From the NCBI GenBank assembly GCA_025352885.1, contig JANXRZ010000063.1, forward strand, positions 1 through 55,847: 55,847 nucleotides of DNA. Reading direction: 5' to 3'. The position numbers and the translations under genes were made by a program. This stretch comes from Pseudomonadota bacterium (lineage in GTDB: Bacteria; Pseudomonadota; Gammaproteobacteria; Burkholderiales; SG8-39). Shown piece after piece: positions 47,853-55,847 of the stretch (positions are counted from its first letter, which is position 1; every line of letters starts with the position of its first letter). The notes under the pieces were generated by a model. That model was not told the origin of the DNA and searched no databases. It saw only the letters and a program-made list of their open reading frames with translations.

Positions 47853-48793
47853 AAGCAGGGATGAAAGCACCCAGGCCCTTTCCTTACCCGGTGACGATGC
47901 CGCTGATCGCGGCCCCGATGTTCCTGATTTCGGGCCCCGAGCTCGTCCTCGCTGCCTGCGGCGAAGGCGTGATCGGCGCCTTCCCGACGTCGAATTGCCG
48001 AACGACCGAAGCGCTCGAGGAGTGGCTCCAAAAAATTACCGCCGGGATCGAAGCGCTCAAACGCACCGGCCGCACGATCGGGCCTTGGGCCGCGACGGTG
48101 GTCACCCACCGCACCAACGACCGCTTCGAAGCCGACTTCGAGTTGTGCGTGAAATACCGCGCGCCGATCGTCATCACGGCGCTCGGCAGTCCTGCCCGGG
48201 TCGTGGACAAGGTGCATGCGTACGGCGGGCTGGTGTTCGCGGACGTAAACAGCATCAAGCTGGCCAGGAAAGCGGCCGAGTGCGGCGTCGACGGGCTCGT
48301 GCTCGTCTCCTCGGGCGCAGGCGGCCATACGGGGGACATGGCCGGCTTTTCTTTTGTGCCGGCCGTGCGCGAATGGTGGGAGGGGTACATCGTCTACGCA
48401 GGCGGCGTGTGTAACGGCAACGGCATCCGCGCGGCGCAGGTCCTCGGCGCCGACTTCGCGTATGCGGGCACCCTGTTCATCGCTACGGAGGAAAGCATGG
48501 CGGACGACGCCTACAAGAAGCTGCTGGTCGACCACGGCCCGGAGGATCTCGTGGTGACCAAGGCCTTTACCGGCGCCAATGCGAGCATGCTGCGCCCTAC
48601 GATCATTGCCTCAGGCCTCGACCCAGACACGCTGCCGCCGCGCAAGGACATGGAGTTCCGCGGCCAGAACAGCGAGAACAAGCCGTGGAAGAACATCCGC
48701 TCGGCAGGCCAGGGCATCGGCATGATCGATCGCGTAAAAAGCGCAGCCGACCTTATCGCTCAACTGCGCGAGCAGTACGCGGCCTGCGCCTGA
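47849..48793 (+). CDS. nitronate monooxygenase family FMN protein
   Basis: The 314-residue TIM-barrel flavoprotein belongs to the NMO/2-nitropropane dioxygenase superfamily, which also includes FabK-like enoyl reductases. The N-terminal PLIAAPMFLISGPELVLAAC, the FMN phosphate-binding GLVLVSSGAGGHTGDMAGFS and YAGGVCNGNGIRAAQVLGAD are clear. The ATG at 47849 overlaps the thiolase stop (ATGA). In this operon an oxidation or reduction of a CoA-ester intermediate is as likely as nitronate oxidation. Confidence 0.87.
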   Translation: MKAGMKAPRPFPYPVTMPLIAAPMFLISGPELVLAACGEGVIGAFPTSNCRTTEALEEWLQKITAGIEALKRTGRTIGPWAATVVTHRTNDRFEADFELCVKYRAPIVITALGSPARVVDKVHAYGGLVFADVNSIKLARKAAECGVDGLVLVSSGAGGHTGDMAGFSFVPAVREWWEGYIVYAGGVCNGNGIRAAQVLGADFAYAGTLFIATEESMADDAYKKLLVDHGPEDLVVTKAFTGANASMLRPTIIASGLDPDTLPPRKDMEFRGQNSENKPWKNIRSAGQGIGMIDRVKSAADLIAQLREQYAACA

Positions 48794-48795
48794 CC

Positions 48796-49488
48796 ATGGC
48801 CCCCCTCCTCCTTCTGCCGGGCCTTTCGAGCACCCCCGAACTCTGGGATGCGGTGCGAGCCGCTCTCCCCGTCGGCATCAACAGCACGGCGCTGGCGAAC
48901 CCCGAGCTCGATGACGTCGACCGGATCGCGGCGGCGATCCTCGCCGCCGCGCCGCCCCGCTTCGCGCTTGCCGGATTCTCTTTCGGCGGATACGTGGCGC
49001 TTGCAATCGCCGCGCAGGCCGCCGACCGGATGGAGCGCCTCGCGCTGATCGCAACCGGTGCGAATGCGGATTCGCCGGACGCATCCGCAAGCCGCGCACG
49101 GCTGACCGAACTCGCCACTTCGGGTGCGTACGCCTCGATCGACGACAAGATGACGCGCTTCCTGCTGCACCCGGATCGCCATGCCGACGAGGCGATTCAT
49201 GCGAAACGCAGCCGCATGTCGCGCGACTACGGCGCGGCCGCCTTCATCGCCCATCAGCGGGCCGCCATGGGCCGTCCGGCGCGCGATGCGGTTCTCGCAT
49301 CGATCCGCGTACCGACCCTCATCGCGGTCGGCCGTGAAGATCGCGTTACGCCGCTCGCCCAGCACGAGGAGATGGCGCGACGCGTACCGGCCGCCGAACT
49401 CGTCGTGTTCGAGAAGTGCGGCCACCTGGTGCCGATTGAGGCGCCGGTAAAACTCGCAACGGCCATAGCGAACTGGATGACGCAGTAA
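48796..49488 (+). CDS. alpha/beta hydrolase
   Basis: The 230-residue hydrolase has the nucleophile elbow GFSFGGYVAL, an acid in VGREDRVTPLAQHEEM and His in KCGHLVPIEAP, a complete triad. MAPLLLLPGLSSTPELWDAV is a typical start. The ATG at 48796 lies 2 bp after the NMO stop. It may be an ester or thioester hydrolase of the same pathway. Confidence 0.87.
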   Translation: MAPLLLLPGLSSTPELWDAVRAALPVGINSTALANPELDDVDRIAAAILAAAPPRFALAGFSFGGYVALAIAAQAADRMERLALIATGANADSPDASASRARLTELATSGAYASIDDKMTRFLLHPDRHADEAIHAKRSRMSRDYGAAAFIAHQRAAMGRPARDAVLASIRVPTLIAVGREDRVTPLAQHEEMARRVPAAELVVFEKCGHLVPIEAPVKLATAIANWMTQ

Positions 49489-49493
49489 CACGT

Positions 49494-49519
49494 GCCCAAA
49501 ACTAAAGCCCAAAACTAAA
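49494..49519. repeat. 13-bp tandem direct repeat
   Basis: GCCCAAAACTAAA occurs twice back to back in the 53-bp gap between the hydrolase and the next Bug gene. It is A-rich relative to its flanks and ends just before the GGAGA ribosome-binding site. Confidence 0.7.
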
Positions 49520-49541
49520 AGAGACGAACAGGAGACAGGTA

Positions 49542-50519
49542 ATGCTTCGAGTATTCCGCCGGACCTCCATGCGCTTGGTTGCGCTTGGGGCCTTGATCGC
49601 GTCGGCGCCGCTGTCAGCGCAGGACTTCCCGGCCAAGCCCATCCGGATGATTTCGCCCTTCCCGGCGGGCAACGTGAACGAGATCGTCGTGCGCACCGTC
49701 GGCGACCGCTTCAAGGACGTCACCGGTCAGCCCTTCGTTTACGACTACAAGCCCGGCGGCGCAGGCGTGATCGCAGCGCAGGCGCTCATGGCCGCCCCGC
49801 CGGACGGCTACACGGTCCTGCTCTGCACTTCGGGCATGACGTCGATCAATCCGCATGCGTTCGCCAAGCTCCCCTACGACCCGGCCAAGGACTTCGCGCC
49901 GATCACGGCGGCCATCCGCACGCAACTCATTTTCGCGGCGCACCCTTCGGTGCCGGCGGCTAACCTGGCCGAATTCATCGCCTACGCAAAAGCCAACCCG
50001 GGCAAGACGAATTTCGCATCGTTCACGGCCGGCAATCCTTCCCACTTCGCGGGCGTGATCCTCAACCAGCTCGCCGGCATCGACATGCTGCATGTCGCTT
50101 ACAAGGGCACGCCGCCCGCAATGCAGGACCTTCTGGGCGGACAGGTCATGACCGCCTTCGTGCCGATCATTTCGGTCAAGCCGCATGCGGAAACCGGGAA
50201 GCTCAAGGCCTACGCGCTCACCGGCGCCCGCTCGCCGCTCATGCCGGGCGTTCCGACTTTCAAGGAACTCGGCTACCCGGCAATGGAAATCTATGCCTGG
50301 ACCGGTTTCCTCGCACCTGCGGGCACGCCACCGGCGATCGTCCAGCGGCTCAACCGCGAATTCACCGCGGCGCTGCGTTTGCCAGACGCGCAAGCCAAGC
50401 TGCGCGCGGTCGACCTCGAGCCGATCCCGAATTCCCCCGATGAGTTCGCCGCAATGATGAAGGCGGACACCGAGCGCTGGCGCGACATCGTGAAAGCCTC
50501 GGGATTCCGGGCAGACTAA
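49542..50519 (+). CDS. Bug family substrate-binding protein
   Basis: The 325-residue receptor has an N-terminal signal (TSMRLVALGALIASAPLSA, cleavage after LSA) and the family motifs FPAKPIRMISPFPAGNVNEI, YKPGGAGVIAAQALM, PPDGYTVLL and VAYKGTPPAMQDLLGG. AGGAGACAGGTA precedes the ATG. It lies inside the thiolase unit, so the substrate it captures is probably the one degraded here. There is no TctAB permease in the window. Confidence 0.92.
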   Translation: MLRVFRRTSMRLVALGALIASAPLSAQDFPAKPIRMISPFPAGNVNEIVVRTVGDRFKDVTGQPFVYDYKPGGAGVIAAQALMAAPPDGYTVLLCTSGMTSINPHAFAKLPYDPAKDFAPITAAIRTQLIFAAHPSVPAANLAEFIAYAKANPGKTNFASFTAGNPSHFAGVILNQLAGIDMLHVAYKGTPPAMQDLLGGQVMTAFVPIISVKPHAETGKLKAYALTGARSPLMPGVPTFKELGYPAMEIYAWTGFLAPAGTPPAIVQRLNREFTAALRLPDAQAKLRAVDLEPIPNSPDEFAAMMKADTERWRDIVKASGFRAD

Positions 50520-50534
50520 TCCAAGGAGCACGCC

Positions 50535-51989
50535 ATGAAACCTGCGGACCTGCCGGTGCACGACATCCCCGGCCTCAACGGGCCGAACGCGCCGATCGAC
50601 AAGGAGGTCTTTCTCGAGAACCTCGAAGTCATCGGCGAGATGCCGAAGGACCTCAACGGCATCCACGTTCGCAATGGGCCCAACCCGTGGTTTGCGCCCG
50701 AATGGCGCTATCACGTGTACGACGGCGACGGCATGCTGCATGCCGCCTACTTCGAAAACGGCAAGGTCAGCTACCGCAACAAGTGGATCCGCACGACCAG
50801 CCTGGAGGAAGAGATCGCCGCCGGGCACACGCTCTGGCGCGGGCTCAAGGAGCCGCCGCGCAAGGACCGCCCCGACGAGCCGCAAAAAAACAACTCGAAC
50901 ACCGACGTGAAATTCCACGCGGGCAAGCTGATCACGATGTTTTACCTGACCGGCAAGCCCTATCACCTCGACATCCATACGCTCGAGACGATCGGCAAGA
51001 CGGATTATGACGGCGCCTTCGAGAAGATCTCCGCGCATTCGAGGCCCGACGAGCACACGGGCGAGCTGCTCTTCTTCGACTACGACAAGAAGCCGCCGTA
51101 CATGACCTATGGCGTGATCGGCGTCGACGGCAAGCTCAAGCACAAGATCGACATCGACCTGCCGGGCCCCCGCCTTCCGCACGACATGGCGGTCACCGAG
51201 CACTACACGATCCTGCACGATTTCCCGCTGCTGCCCGACCCCGAAGCGCTGAAGGCCGGGCGCCACAAACTTTCGTTCCATCCCGAGATGCCCACCCGCT
51301 TCGGCATCGTTCCGCGTTACGGGAAAGCCTCTGAACTGCGCTGGTTCGAGGCCAGCCCGACCTACATGCTGCACGCGGTCAACGCGTGGGAGGAACGGGT
51401 TGAAGACCACGTTGAAATCGTCATGGTCGGCACCCCCTATCGCATCCACAAGAGCGAGGACGGCCAGCCCGATGTCCAGCGCCTGATCAGCACGCTGCGC
51501 AACCGCCGGCGCGACTTCCTGCTCATGGAATGGCGCTTCGACCTCAAGACCGGCAAGACGCGCGAGCGGGTGATCGACGACGTGTTGAACACCGAATTTC
51601 CCGTGATCAACACCGCCTATCAGGGACGCAGGAACCGCTGGACCTACAACATCATCTTCCCGCAGGGCGGCAACGAAGAGCCGCGCTTCACGGGGCTGGT
51701 CAAATATGACCTCGACACCGGCGGGTACCAGGCGTGGAGCGAGGGACCCGACTTCTATTACAACGAGCCGGGCTTCGCACCGGCCGACAACCCGAAGTCC
51801 GAAGACGACGGCTACCTCGTTACCTTCGTGTGGAACCCGCGCGAAGTCCGCTCGGAAATCCAGGTCTTCAATTGCCGGGGCACTGAATTCGGCAGGGGGC
51901 CGATCGCGCGCGTACTATTGCCGCAACGCGTGCCGAACGGCTTTCATGCAACTTATGTGAGCGCGGCGCGGCTCAGAAGCGGCAGATAG
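50535..51989 (+). CDS. carotenoid cleavage dioxygenase family protein
   Basis: The 484-residue beta-propeller enzyme of the RPE65/CCO family should hold non-haem Fe(II) with four His, which I place at His168 (AHSRPDEHTGE), His216 (PHDMAVTEHY), His280 (MLHAVNAWE) and His471 (PNGFHATYV). All four motifs are present, so it is probably active. Bacterial members cleave carotenoids, apocarotenals, or stilbene-type aromatics such as lignostilbene. Which class it belongs to is not clear from sequence. It lies between two Bug genes in the operator-controlled unit and starts 15 bp after the first, with AAGGAG before the ATG. Confidence 0.9.
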   Translation: MKPADLPVHDIPGLNGPNAPIDKEVFLENLEVIGEMPKDLNGIHVRNGPNPWFAPEWRYHVYDGDGMLHAAYFENGKVSYRNKWIRTTSLEEEIAAGHTLWRGLKEPPRKDRPDEPQKNNSNTDVKFHAGKLITMFYLTGKPYHLDIHTLETIGKTDYDGAFEKISAHSRPDEHTGELLFFDYDKKPPYMTYGVIGVDGKLKHKIDIDLPGPRLPHDMAVTEHYTILHDFPLLPDPEALKAGRHKLSFHPEMPTRFGIVPRYGKASELRWFEASPTYMLHAVNAWEERVEDHVEIVMVGTPYRIHKSEDGQPDVQRLISTLRNRRRDFLLMEWRFDLKTGKTRERVIDDVLNTEFPVINTAYQGRRNRWTYNIIFPQGGNEEPRFTGLVKYDLDTGGYQAWSEGPDFYYNEPGFAPADNPKSEDDGYLVTFVWNPREVRSEIQVFNCRGTEFGRGPIARVLLPQRVPNGFHATYVSAARLRSGR

Positions 51990-52014
51990 AAAACCAGTCG
52001 AGAGGAGGACATGC

Positions 52015-52992
52015 ATGGCGCTTCATCGAGTCATCGCACGCGCTTTGGCAGTCATCGCCCTCCTCGGCCTCGCCGCGCCGCACTGCGCGTTCGCGCAGCC
52101 GCAAAAGGCGCTGCGCATCCTCGTCGGTTTCCCGGCCGGGCAGACCACCGACATCGTGGCCCGCGTTGTCGCAGAGCGCCTCGCCCAATCGCTCGGCCAA
52201 CCGGTGATCGTCGAAAACCGCCCGGGCCAGGGCGGCAGCCTCGCGCTCGGCCTGCTGGCCAAGTCGCCGCCGGACGGCAGCGTGATGACCATCTCGGCGC
52301 TGGCTTCCTACGTGGCCAATCCGCATCTTTATAAAGCGGTCCCTTACGACACGCTCAAGGATTTCGATCCGGTGGCGCTGATCCTCGACATCCCGATCGT
52401 GCTCGTCGTCAATCCGGCGCTGCCGGTCTGGTCGGTCGATGAACTGGTGAAGTACGCGCGGGAAAATCCCGGCAAGCTGACGCACTCCTCGTCGGGCAAC
52501 GGGACGATTTCGCATCTCGCCATGGAGGATTTCAAGCGACGTGCGGGCATCAAGATCGTGCACGCGCCGTATCCCGGCAGTCCCAAGGCCATGCTCGACC
52601 TCATGGCCGGGAACGTGCAGGTGGCGATGGACGCGGTGGCCGTCACGCAAGTGCATATCCAGTCGGGCAAGATGCGCTTGCTCGCCGTCGGGTCGAGCAA
52701 GCGGATGCCGACCTACCCCGATACGCCCACGATCGCCGAAGTCGGGTTCCCGGGGTTCGAGGCCGTGGCCTGGGTCGGTGCCGCGGTGCCCGCCGGGACA
52801 CCGCAGGACATTCGCGAGCGGCTCAGCCTCGAGATCGTGCGCATCGTGCGCACCAAGGATTTCGAGCAGCGGATGATCGACCTTGGCATGGTCACGCGCC
52901 CGGCCGGGTCCGCCGAGTTCGGCGGGTTCCTGAGAAAGGAATACGAGCGCTGGGGCCGCCTCGTGCGCGACAGCGGCGCGCGGGTGGAATAG
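52015..52992 (+). CDS. Bug family substrate-binding protein
   Basis: The 325-residue receptor has a signal peptide (MALHRVIARALAVIALLGLA, cleavage after AFA) and the motifs LRILVGFPAGQTTDIVARVV, VENRPGQGGSLALGLLAKSP and TYPDTPTIAEVGFPGFEAVA. GAGGAGG lies 6 bp before the ATG at 52015; an ATG at 52011 is out of frame. It is the last gene of the rightward unit, convergent with the fumarase-like genes. Confidence 0.92.
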   Translation: MALHRVIARALAVIALLGLAAPHCAFAQPQKALRILVGFPAGQTTDIVARVVAERLAQSLGQPVIVENRPGQGGSLALGLLAKSPPDGSVMTISALASYVANPHLYKAVPYDTLKDFDPVALILDIPIVLVVNPALPVWSVDELVKYARENPGKLTHSSSGNGTISHLAMEDFKRRAGIKIVHAPYPGSPKAMLDLMAGNVQVAMDAVAVTQVHIQSGKMRLLAVGSSKRMPTYPDTPTIAEVGFPGFEAVAWVGAAVPAGTPQDIRERLSLEIVRIVRTKDFEQRMIDLGMVTRPAGSAEFGGFLRKEYERWGRLVRDSGARVE

Positions 52993-53007
52993 GCCGCGAC
53001 CCGGCGC

Positions 53008-53616
53008 CTACTTGACGCCGAGGCTTGCGAGCGCAGCGGCCCGCCGGTCCTGGCAGATCTTCTTCACCGCCGTATAGAGGCTGCCACCGTGGCTGTCCAT
53101 CGCGACCAGCAGCGGGCCGAAGCCCTTCACGCGAAATTTCCACAGTGATTCGGGATTGAGGTCGTCCAGGTCGACGTCCTCGATCGCCTCGATCCAGGTC
53201 GTCTCCAACGCCGCCGTGCCGCCGATGATCGCCAGATAGACCCCGCCGAGATCGGCGAACGCCTTGGCCGAACCTTCGCGCAGCCCCCCCTTGCCGATGA
53301 TGATCCGCACGCCGTAGTCCTGCATGAGCGGCCGCGTGAAGCGCTCCATACGGTCGCTCGTCGTCGTGCCAATGCAGACCGGCGCATAGCCGGCGGGGTA
53401 CTCCGGGCTCTTGTCGACCTTCCGTACATTGGGGGCGGTGTGGATGACCGCATGCCCCTTCAAGTCGAAGCGCGTCTTGCGCCCCCGGTCGAACATGTGG
53501 ATCTGCGTCGCATCGCGAATGCCGTAGAGCGTGCCGTTCAGTGTGACCGTGTCATTCGCTCGCAGGCTGCGGGCCTGCGCATCAGTGATCGGCATGGTGA
53601 AGTCGTGATGCGCCAT
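53008..53616 (-). CDS. class I fumarase / L-tartrate dehydratase beta subunit
   Basis: The 202-residue beta subunit carries the C-terminal domain of the iron-sulfur hydro-lyases. Recognised text is MPITDAQARSLRANDTVTLN, SDRMERFTRPLMQDYGVRII, IGKGGLREGSAKAFADLGGV and the end FGPLLVAMDSHGGSLY. It would bind the substrate carboxylates with the alpha subunit encoded nearby (54189-55064). I start at the ATG at 53616. Fumarate, tartrate, mesaconate or a substituted fumarate are all possible substrates. Confidence 0.88.
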   Translation of the reverse strand: MAHHDFTMPITDAQARSLRANDTVTLNGTLYGIRDATQIHMFDRGRKTRFDLKGHAVIHTAPNVRKVDKSPEYPAGYAPVCIGTTTSDRMERFTRPLMQDYGVRIIIGKGGLREGSAKAFADLGGVYLAIIGGTAALETTWIEAIEDVDLDDLNPESLWKFRVKGFGPLLVAMDSHGGSLYTAVKKICQDRRAAALASLGVK

Positions 53617-53617
53617 G

Positions 53618-54187
53618 TCAGGCTCCTTGTCCAAGCAGCGCTTTCTTGAGGTCGCCGGACACCGGCCGCTCGCCCAGCCAGATCCGGAGAAGCGCCTGGT
53701 AGAAGTCCTCGCCCGCGATCGGCCGGCCGCGAGGCTGGTCACCGATCGTGACCTGGGTGCCGGCACCCGGGATCCAGTCGAGATCGATTGCGAGGCCGGC
53801 CTTGGCTTCCTTGATTTCGTTCATGAGGGCCACGAGCAAAGCGAGCCGTGTAGCGAGCGCCCTGACCTCCGCCTCGCTGTGGTTGGCTTTGACGCCGTCG
53901 GTCAGCGCCTCGCTGAAATCGTCCGCGTCGACATCGCGCAGCATGTGCAGGTGGACCCGCTTCGGGCCGGCGGCCGAAAGGACAGCGGCGGCCGTCGATT
54001 GCTTGTCCTGCAGGTACAGGCCGACCGCATAGACCTTGAAGAAGGCCTTGCTGCGCAGGCCCGCGCCGTTCAGCTTGAGATCGGCCCCCGCGACGCGCGC
54101 GGATTCGTCGACCTTCACGCCGGCGACATCTGCAGCGTGGACTGGCACAAAGCAGCAAGCGAGCAGCAGGGCAACGAAAGTTTTCAT
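53618..54187 (-). CDS. exported chalcone isomerase-like protein
   Basis: The 189-residue protein has a signal peptide (MKTFVALLLACCFVPVHAAD) and a chalcone-isomerase-like domain: LNGAGLRSKAFFKVYAVGLY, LHMLRDVDADDFSEALTDGV and a C-terminal FYQALLRIWLGERPVSGDLK. Bacterial members are periplasmic, usually without shown isomerase activity. It is placed between the two halves of a cytosolic hydro-lyase, one base before the beta subunit and one base after the alpha subunit, which is hard to explain. Confidence 0.86.
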   Translation of the reverse strand: MKTFVALLLACCFVPVHAADVAGVKVDESARVAGADLKLNGAGLRSKAFFKVYAVGLYLQDKQSTAAAVLSAAGPKRVHLHMLRDVDADDFSEALTDGVKANHSEAEVRALATRLALLVALMNEIKEAKAGLAIDLDWIPGAGTQVTIGDQPRGRPIAGEDFYQALLRIWLGERPVSGDLKKALLGQGA

Positions 54188-54188
54188 T

Positions 54189-55064
54189 TCAGTACCCGTA
54201 CTCGATGCCCTTGGGCGTAAAGGTCGCACGCGCACGCCGCGCCGAGTGGCACTGCATGTTCACCGCCACCGGGTTCATCGTGATGTGCGTGGCCGCCGTC
54301 TCCACATGCACGGCGAACGAAGTCGAGTCGCCGCCCAACCCTTGAGGTCCGACGCCGAGCTGGTTCACCGCCGCCGTGAGCGCCTCTTCCAGCTTCGCGC
54401 CTTCGCGATCGCTGCAACGCGAGCCGAGCGGCCTCGTGGCCGCCACCTTGGACAGGTGCACGCAGAGGTCCGCCGTCCCGCCGACACCGACGCCGACGAT
54501 GGTCGGCGGGCACGTTTTCCCGCCCGCATCCAGCACGCAGTCGATGACGAACGTCTTGATCGCGTCCATGCCGTCGGCCGGGATCGCCATTTTGAGGAAC
54601 GAGTTGTTCTCCGAGCCTGACCCCTTGGGGATCATCTCGATCTCGAGCGTGTCGACCTTGTCCGTGTAGTCGAAGTGGATGACCGGGACATAGCGGCCGC
54701 ACGACGTATGTTCGTTCTTCCGCGTGACGGGATGCACGACGGAGGAGCGCAACGGGTATTCGCGCGTCGCCCGGGCGCAGCCTTTGCGGATCGCCTCCTT
54801 GATCGTCACGCCGTCGGCTTCGATGTTGCGGCCGATCCAGACGTTATAGATCGGGATGCCGGTGTCCTGGCACAGCAGGTTGTCGGTGTCCTCGGCGACC
54901 GTGATGTTGCGGATCATCGTGCCGAGCACGCCCTTGGCGGTGGCGTCGGTTTCCTTGGCCGCGAGGCCGCTGAAGCCCGTCTTGATGTCGGGCGGCAACA
55001 GCTTGAGGGCCCGGATGTAGAGTTCCTTGGCCGCGTCTTCGACCTGCTGGGGATCGAGTTTCAC
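54189..55064 (-). CDS. class I fumarase / L-tartrate dehydratase alpha subunit
   Basis: The 291-residue subunit binds the catalytic [4Fe-4S] cluster. The three cluster cysteines are recognisable as Cys65 ([10 protein letters not shown]), Cys185 ([15 protein letters not shown]) and Cys272 (NMQCHSARR). The motif [11 protein letters not shown], with the conserved Ser-Glu-Asn-Asn, is also present. I start at the GTG at 55064, which overlaps the Bug stop (GTGA). It is separated from its beta subunit by the chalcone-isomerase-like gene. The substrate is not determined; fumarate or tartrate are the usual ones. Confidence 0.88.
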   Translation of the reverse strand: MKLDPQQVEDAAKELYIRALKLLPPDIKTGFSGLAAKETDATAKGVLGTMIRNITVAEDTDNLLCQDTGIPIYNVWIGRNIEADGVTIKEAIRKGCARATREYPLRSSVVHPVTRKNEHTSCGRYVPVIHFDYTDKVDTLEIEMIPKGSGSENNSFLKMAIPADGMDAIKTFVIDCVLDAGGKTCPPTIVGVGVGGTADLCVHLSKVAATRPLGSRCSDREGAKLEEALTAAVNQLGVGPQGLGGDSTSFAVHVETAATHITMNPVAVNMQCHSARRARATFTPKGIEYGY

Positions 55065-55847
55065 TTGACCGAGATATTCCGTTCGCGCACGACCTTGGCC
55101 CACATGACCGTCTCCGCCTTCATGGCCTTGCCGAACTCCTCCGGCGAATTGCCCACCGGCGCCATGCCTTGCGCAAAGAACCGCGCCTTCATTTCGGTGG
55201 AATCGAGCGCGGTCCGGGTGTCCTTGTAGACCTTCTCGATGATTTCCTTCGGCGTGCCGGTCGGCGCGACGATGCCGAACCAGCCGGTGTTCTCGAACCC
55301 GGGAAGCGTGTGCGAGATCGACGGCACACCGGGTAGCTGGGGGGCTTCGGTCTTGCTGGTCACGCCGAGGGCGCGCAGCTTGCCGCTGCTCACATGCGAA
55401 AGCGCCGCTGCGAGGTTGGTAACGAGGAAAGTCGTTTCGCCCCCGACCAGTCCAACGAGCGAAGGGCCTTCGCCTTTATAGGGAACCGATACCGCATCGA
55501 TCTTCGCCGTGTTCACGAAGTTCTCCGCCGCCAGATGCGTCTGCGAGCCGATGCCCGCGTGCCCGAACGTGAACTTGCCGGGGTTGGCCTTGGCCCCATC
55601 GATCAGGTCCTTCACCGTCTTGTAGGGCGAACTGGCGTTGACCACGAGCACTTGCGGCCCGCTGACCACGTTCGTGACCGGGACAAAATCCTTTTCCGGG
55701 TTGTAGGCCATCTTTGCGTAGATATGCTGGTTCGCCGTGACCACCGAGCCCGAAGGGAAGAACAGCGTATAGCCGTCCGGCGCAGCGCGCGCCGCTTCTG
55801 TCGCACCCACGCCGCCGCCGGCCCCGCCGCGGTTTTCAATGATCACG
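55061..55847 (-). CDS. Bug family substrate-binding protein, truncated by the window edge
   Basis: Only the C-terminal 261 codons are in view; the signal peptide and first Bug motif lie outside. The rest is typical: VIIENRGGAGGGVGATEAAR, PDGYTLFFPSG, VPYKGEGPSLVGLVGGETTF and QLPGVPSISHTLPGF. It is directly upstream of and overlaps the fumarase-like alpha gene, which links uptake of its ligand with a hydro-lyase step, possibly of a C4-dicarboxylate such as tartrate. The ligand is not proven. Confidence 0.9.
   Translation of the reverse strand, partial: VIIENRGGAGGGVGATEAARAAPDGYTLFFPSGSVVTANQHIYAKMAYNPEKDFVPVTNVVSGPQVLVVNASSPYKTVKDLIDGAKANPGKFTFGHAGIGSQTHLAAENFVNTAKIDAVSVPYKGEGPSLVGLVGGETTFLVTNLAAALSHVSSGKLRALGVTSKTEAPQLPGVPSISHTLPGFENTGWFGIVAPTGTPKEIIEKVYKDTRTALDSTEMKARFFAQGMAPVGNSPEEFGKAMKAETVMWAKVVRERNISVK

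Noticed and set aside
49614-51449. A 611-codon open frame on the minus strand over the Bug and CCO genes
   Set aside because: It is the mirror of two well-supported plus-strand genes with complete family motifs. It is rich in Arg and Gly as expected for a high-G+C shadow and has no recognisable domain.

Overview
The window looks like a chromosomal segment of a high-G+C betaproteobacterium, most likely Burkholderiales. This rests on the rpsU-yqeY-dnaG-rpoD block with a Lys/Ala-rich N-terminal extension on RpoD, recG beside a ubiA-like gene, the LexA-type imuA-imuB-dnaE2 cassette, a contiguous urt-ure urea operon, and five Bug-type (tripartite tricarboxylate) receptor genes. No rRNA, CRISPR array, insertion sequence or phage gene was found. 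Two tRNA genes are present, Ala-CGC and a CAU tRNA that is probably Ile2.

Layout. 1-3.9 kb: housekeeping genes (ubiA end, recG, ridA, a TPR protein, tRNA-Ala, a SapC-family protein). 3.9-15.5 kb: one long minus-strand operon for urea import and hydrolysis, urtABCDE-ureD-(FAH-type hydratase)-ureABC-ureEFG, preceded by a good sigma-54 (-24/-12) candidate and a 33-bp inverted repeat at enhancer distance. 15.8-21.1 kb: an SOS mutagenesis cassette (imuA-imuB-dnaE2) with an exact LexA box and visibly lower G+C than its neighbours. 21.1-32.9 kb: housekeeping genes (tRNA-Ile2, a response regulator, rpoD, dnaG, yqeY, rpsU, tsaD, plsY, folB, ybaK, xerD, ogt). 32.9-37.6 kb: dienelactone hydrolase, argC and three solute-binding proteins.

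37.6-55.8 kb is the most novel part. A TAXI-TRAP transporter and a lone fumarate-reductase-like flavoprotein are transcribed leftward. Divergent from them is a TetR regulator followed by an ANL acyl-CoA ligase and both parts of aconitase X. A second rightward unit encodes an SCP2-type thiolase, an NMO-family flavoprotein, an alpha/beta hydrolase, two Bug receptors and a carotenoid-cleavage-type oxygenase. The promoters of the two rightward units carry nearly the same sequence, with a palindromic ACGATCG(C/G)TCGT operator placed exactly between a -35 and a -10 element. I infer that the TetR protein co-regulates both units and that together they encode an undescribed carboxylic-acid degradation pathway. 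A leftward unit at the right edge (Bug receptor, class I fumarase/tartrate dehydratase alpha, chalcone-isomerase-like protein, beta) may feed or drain the same metabolism.

All assignments come from reading motifs and context. No database search or computation was run. G+C statements are from hand counts of single lines.
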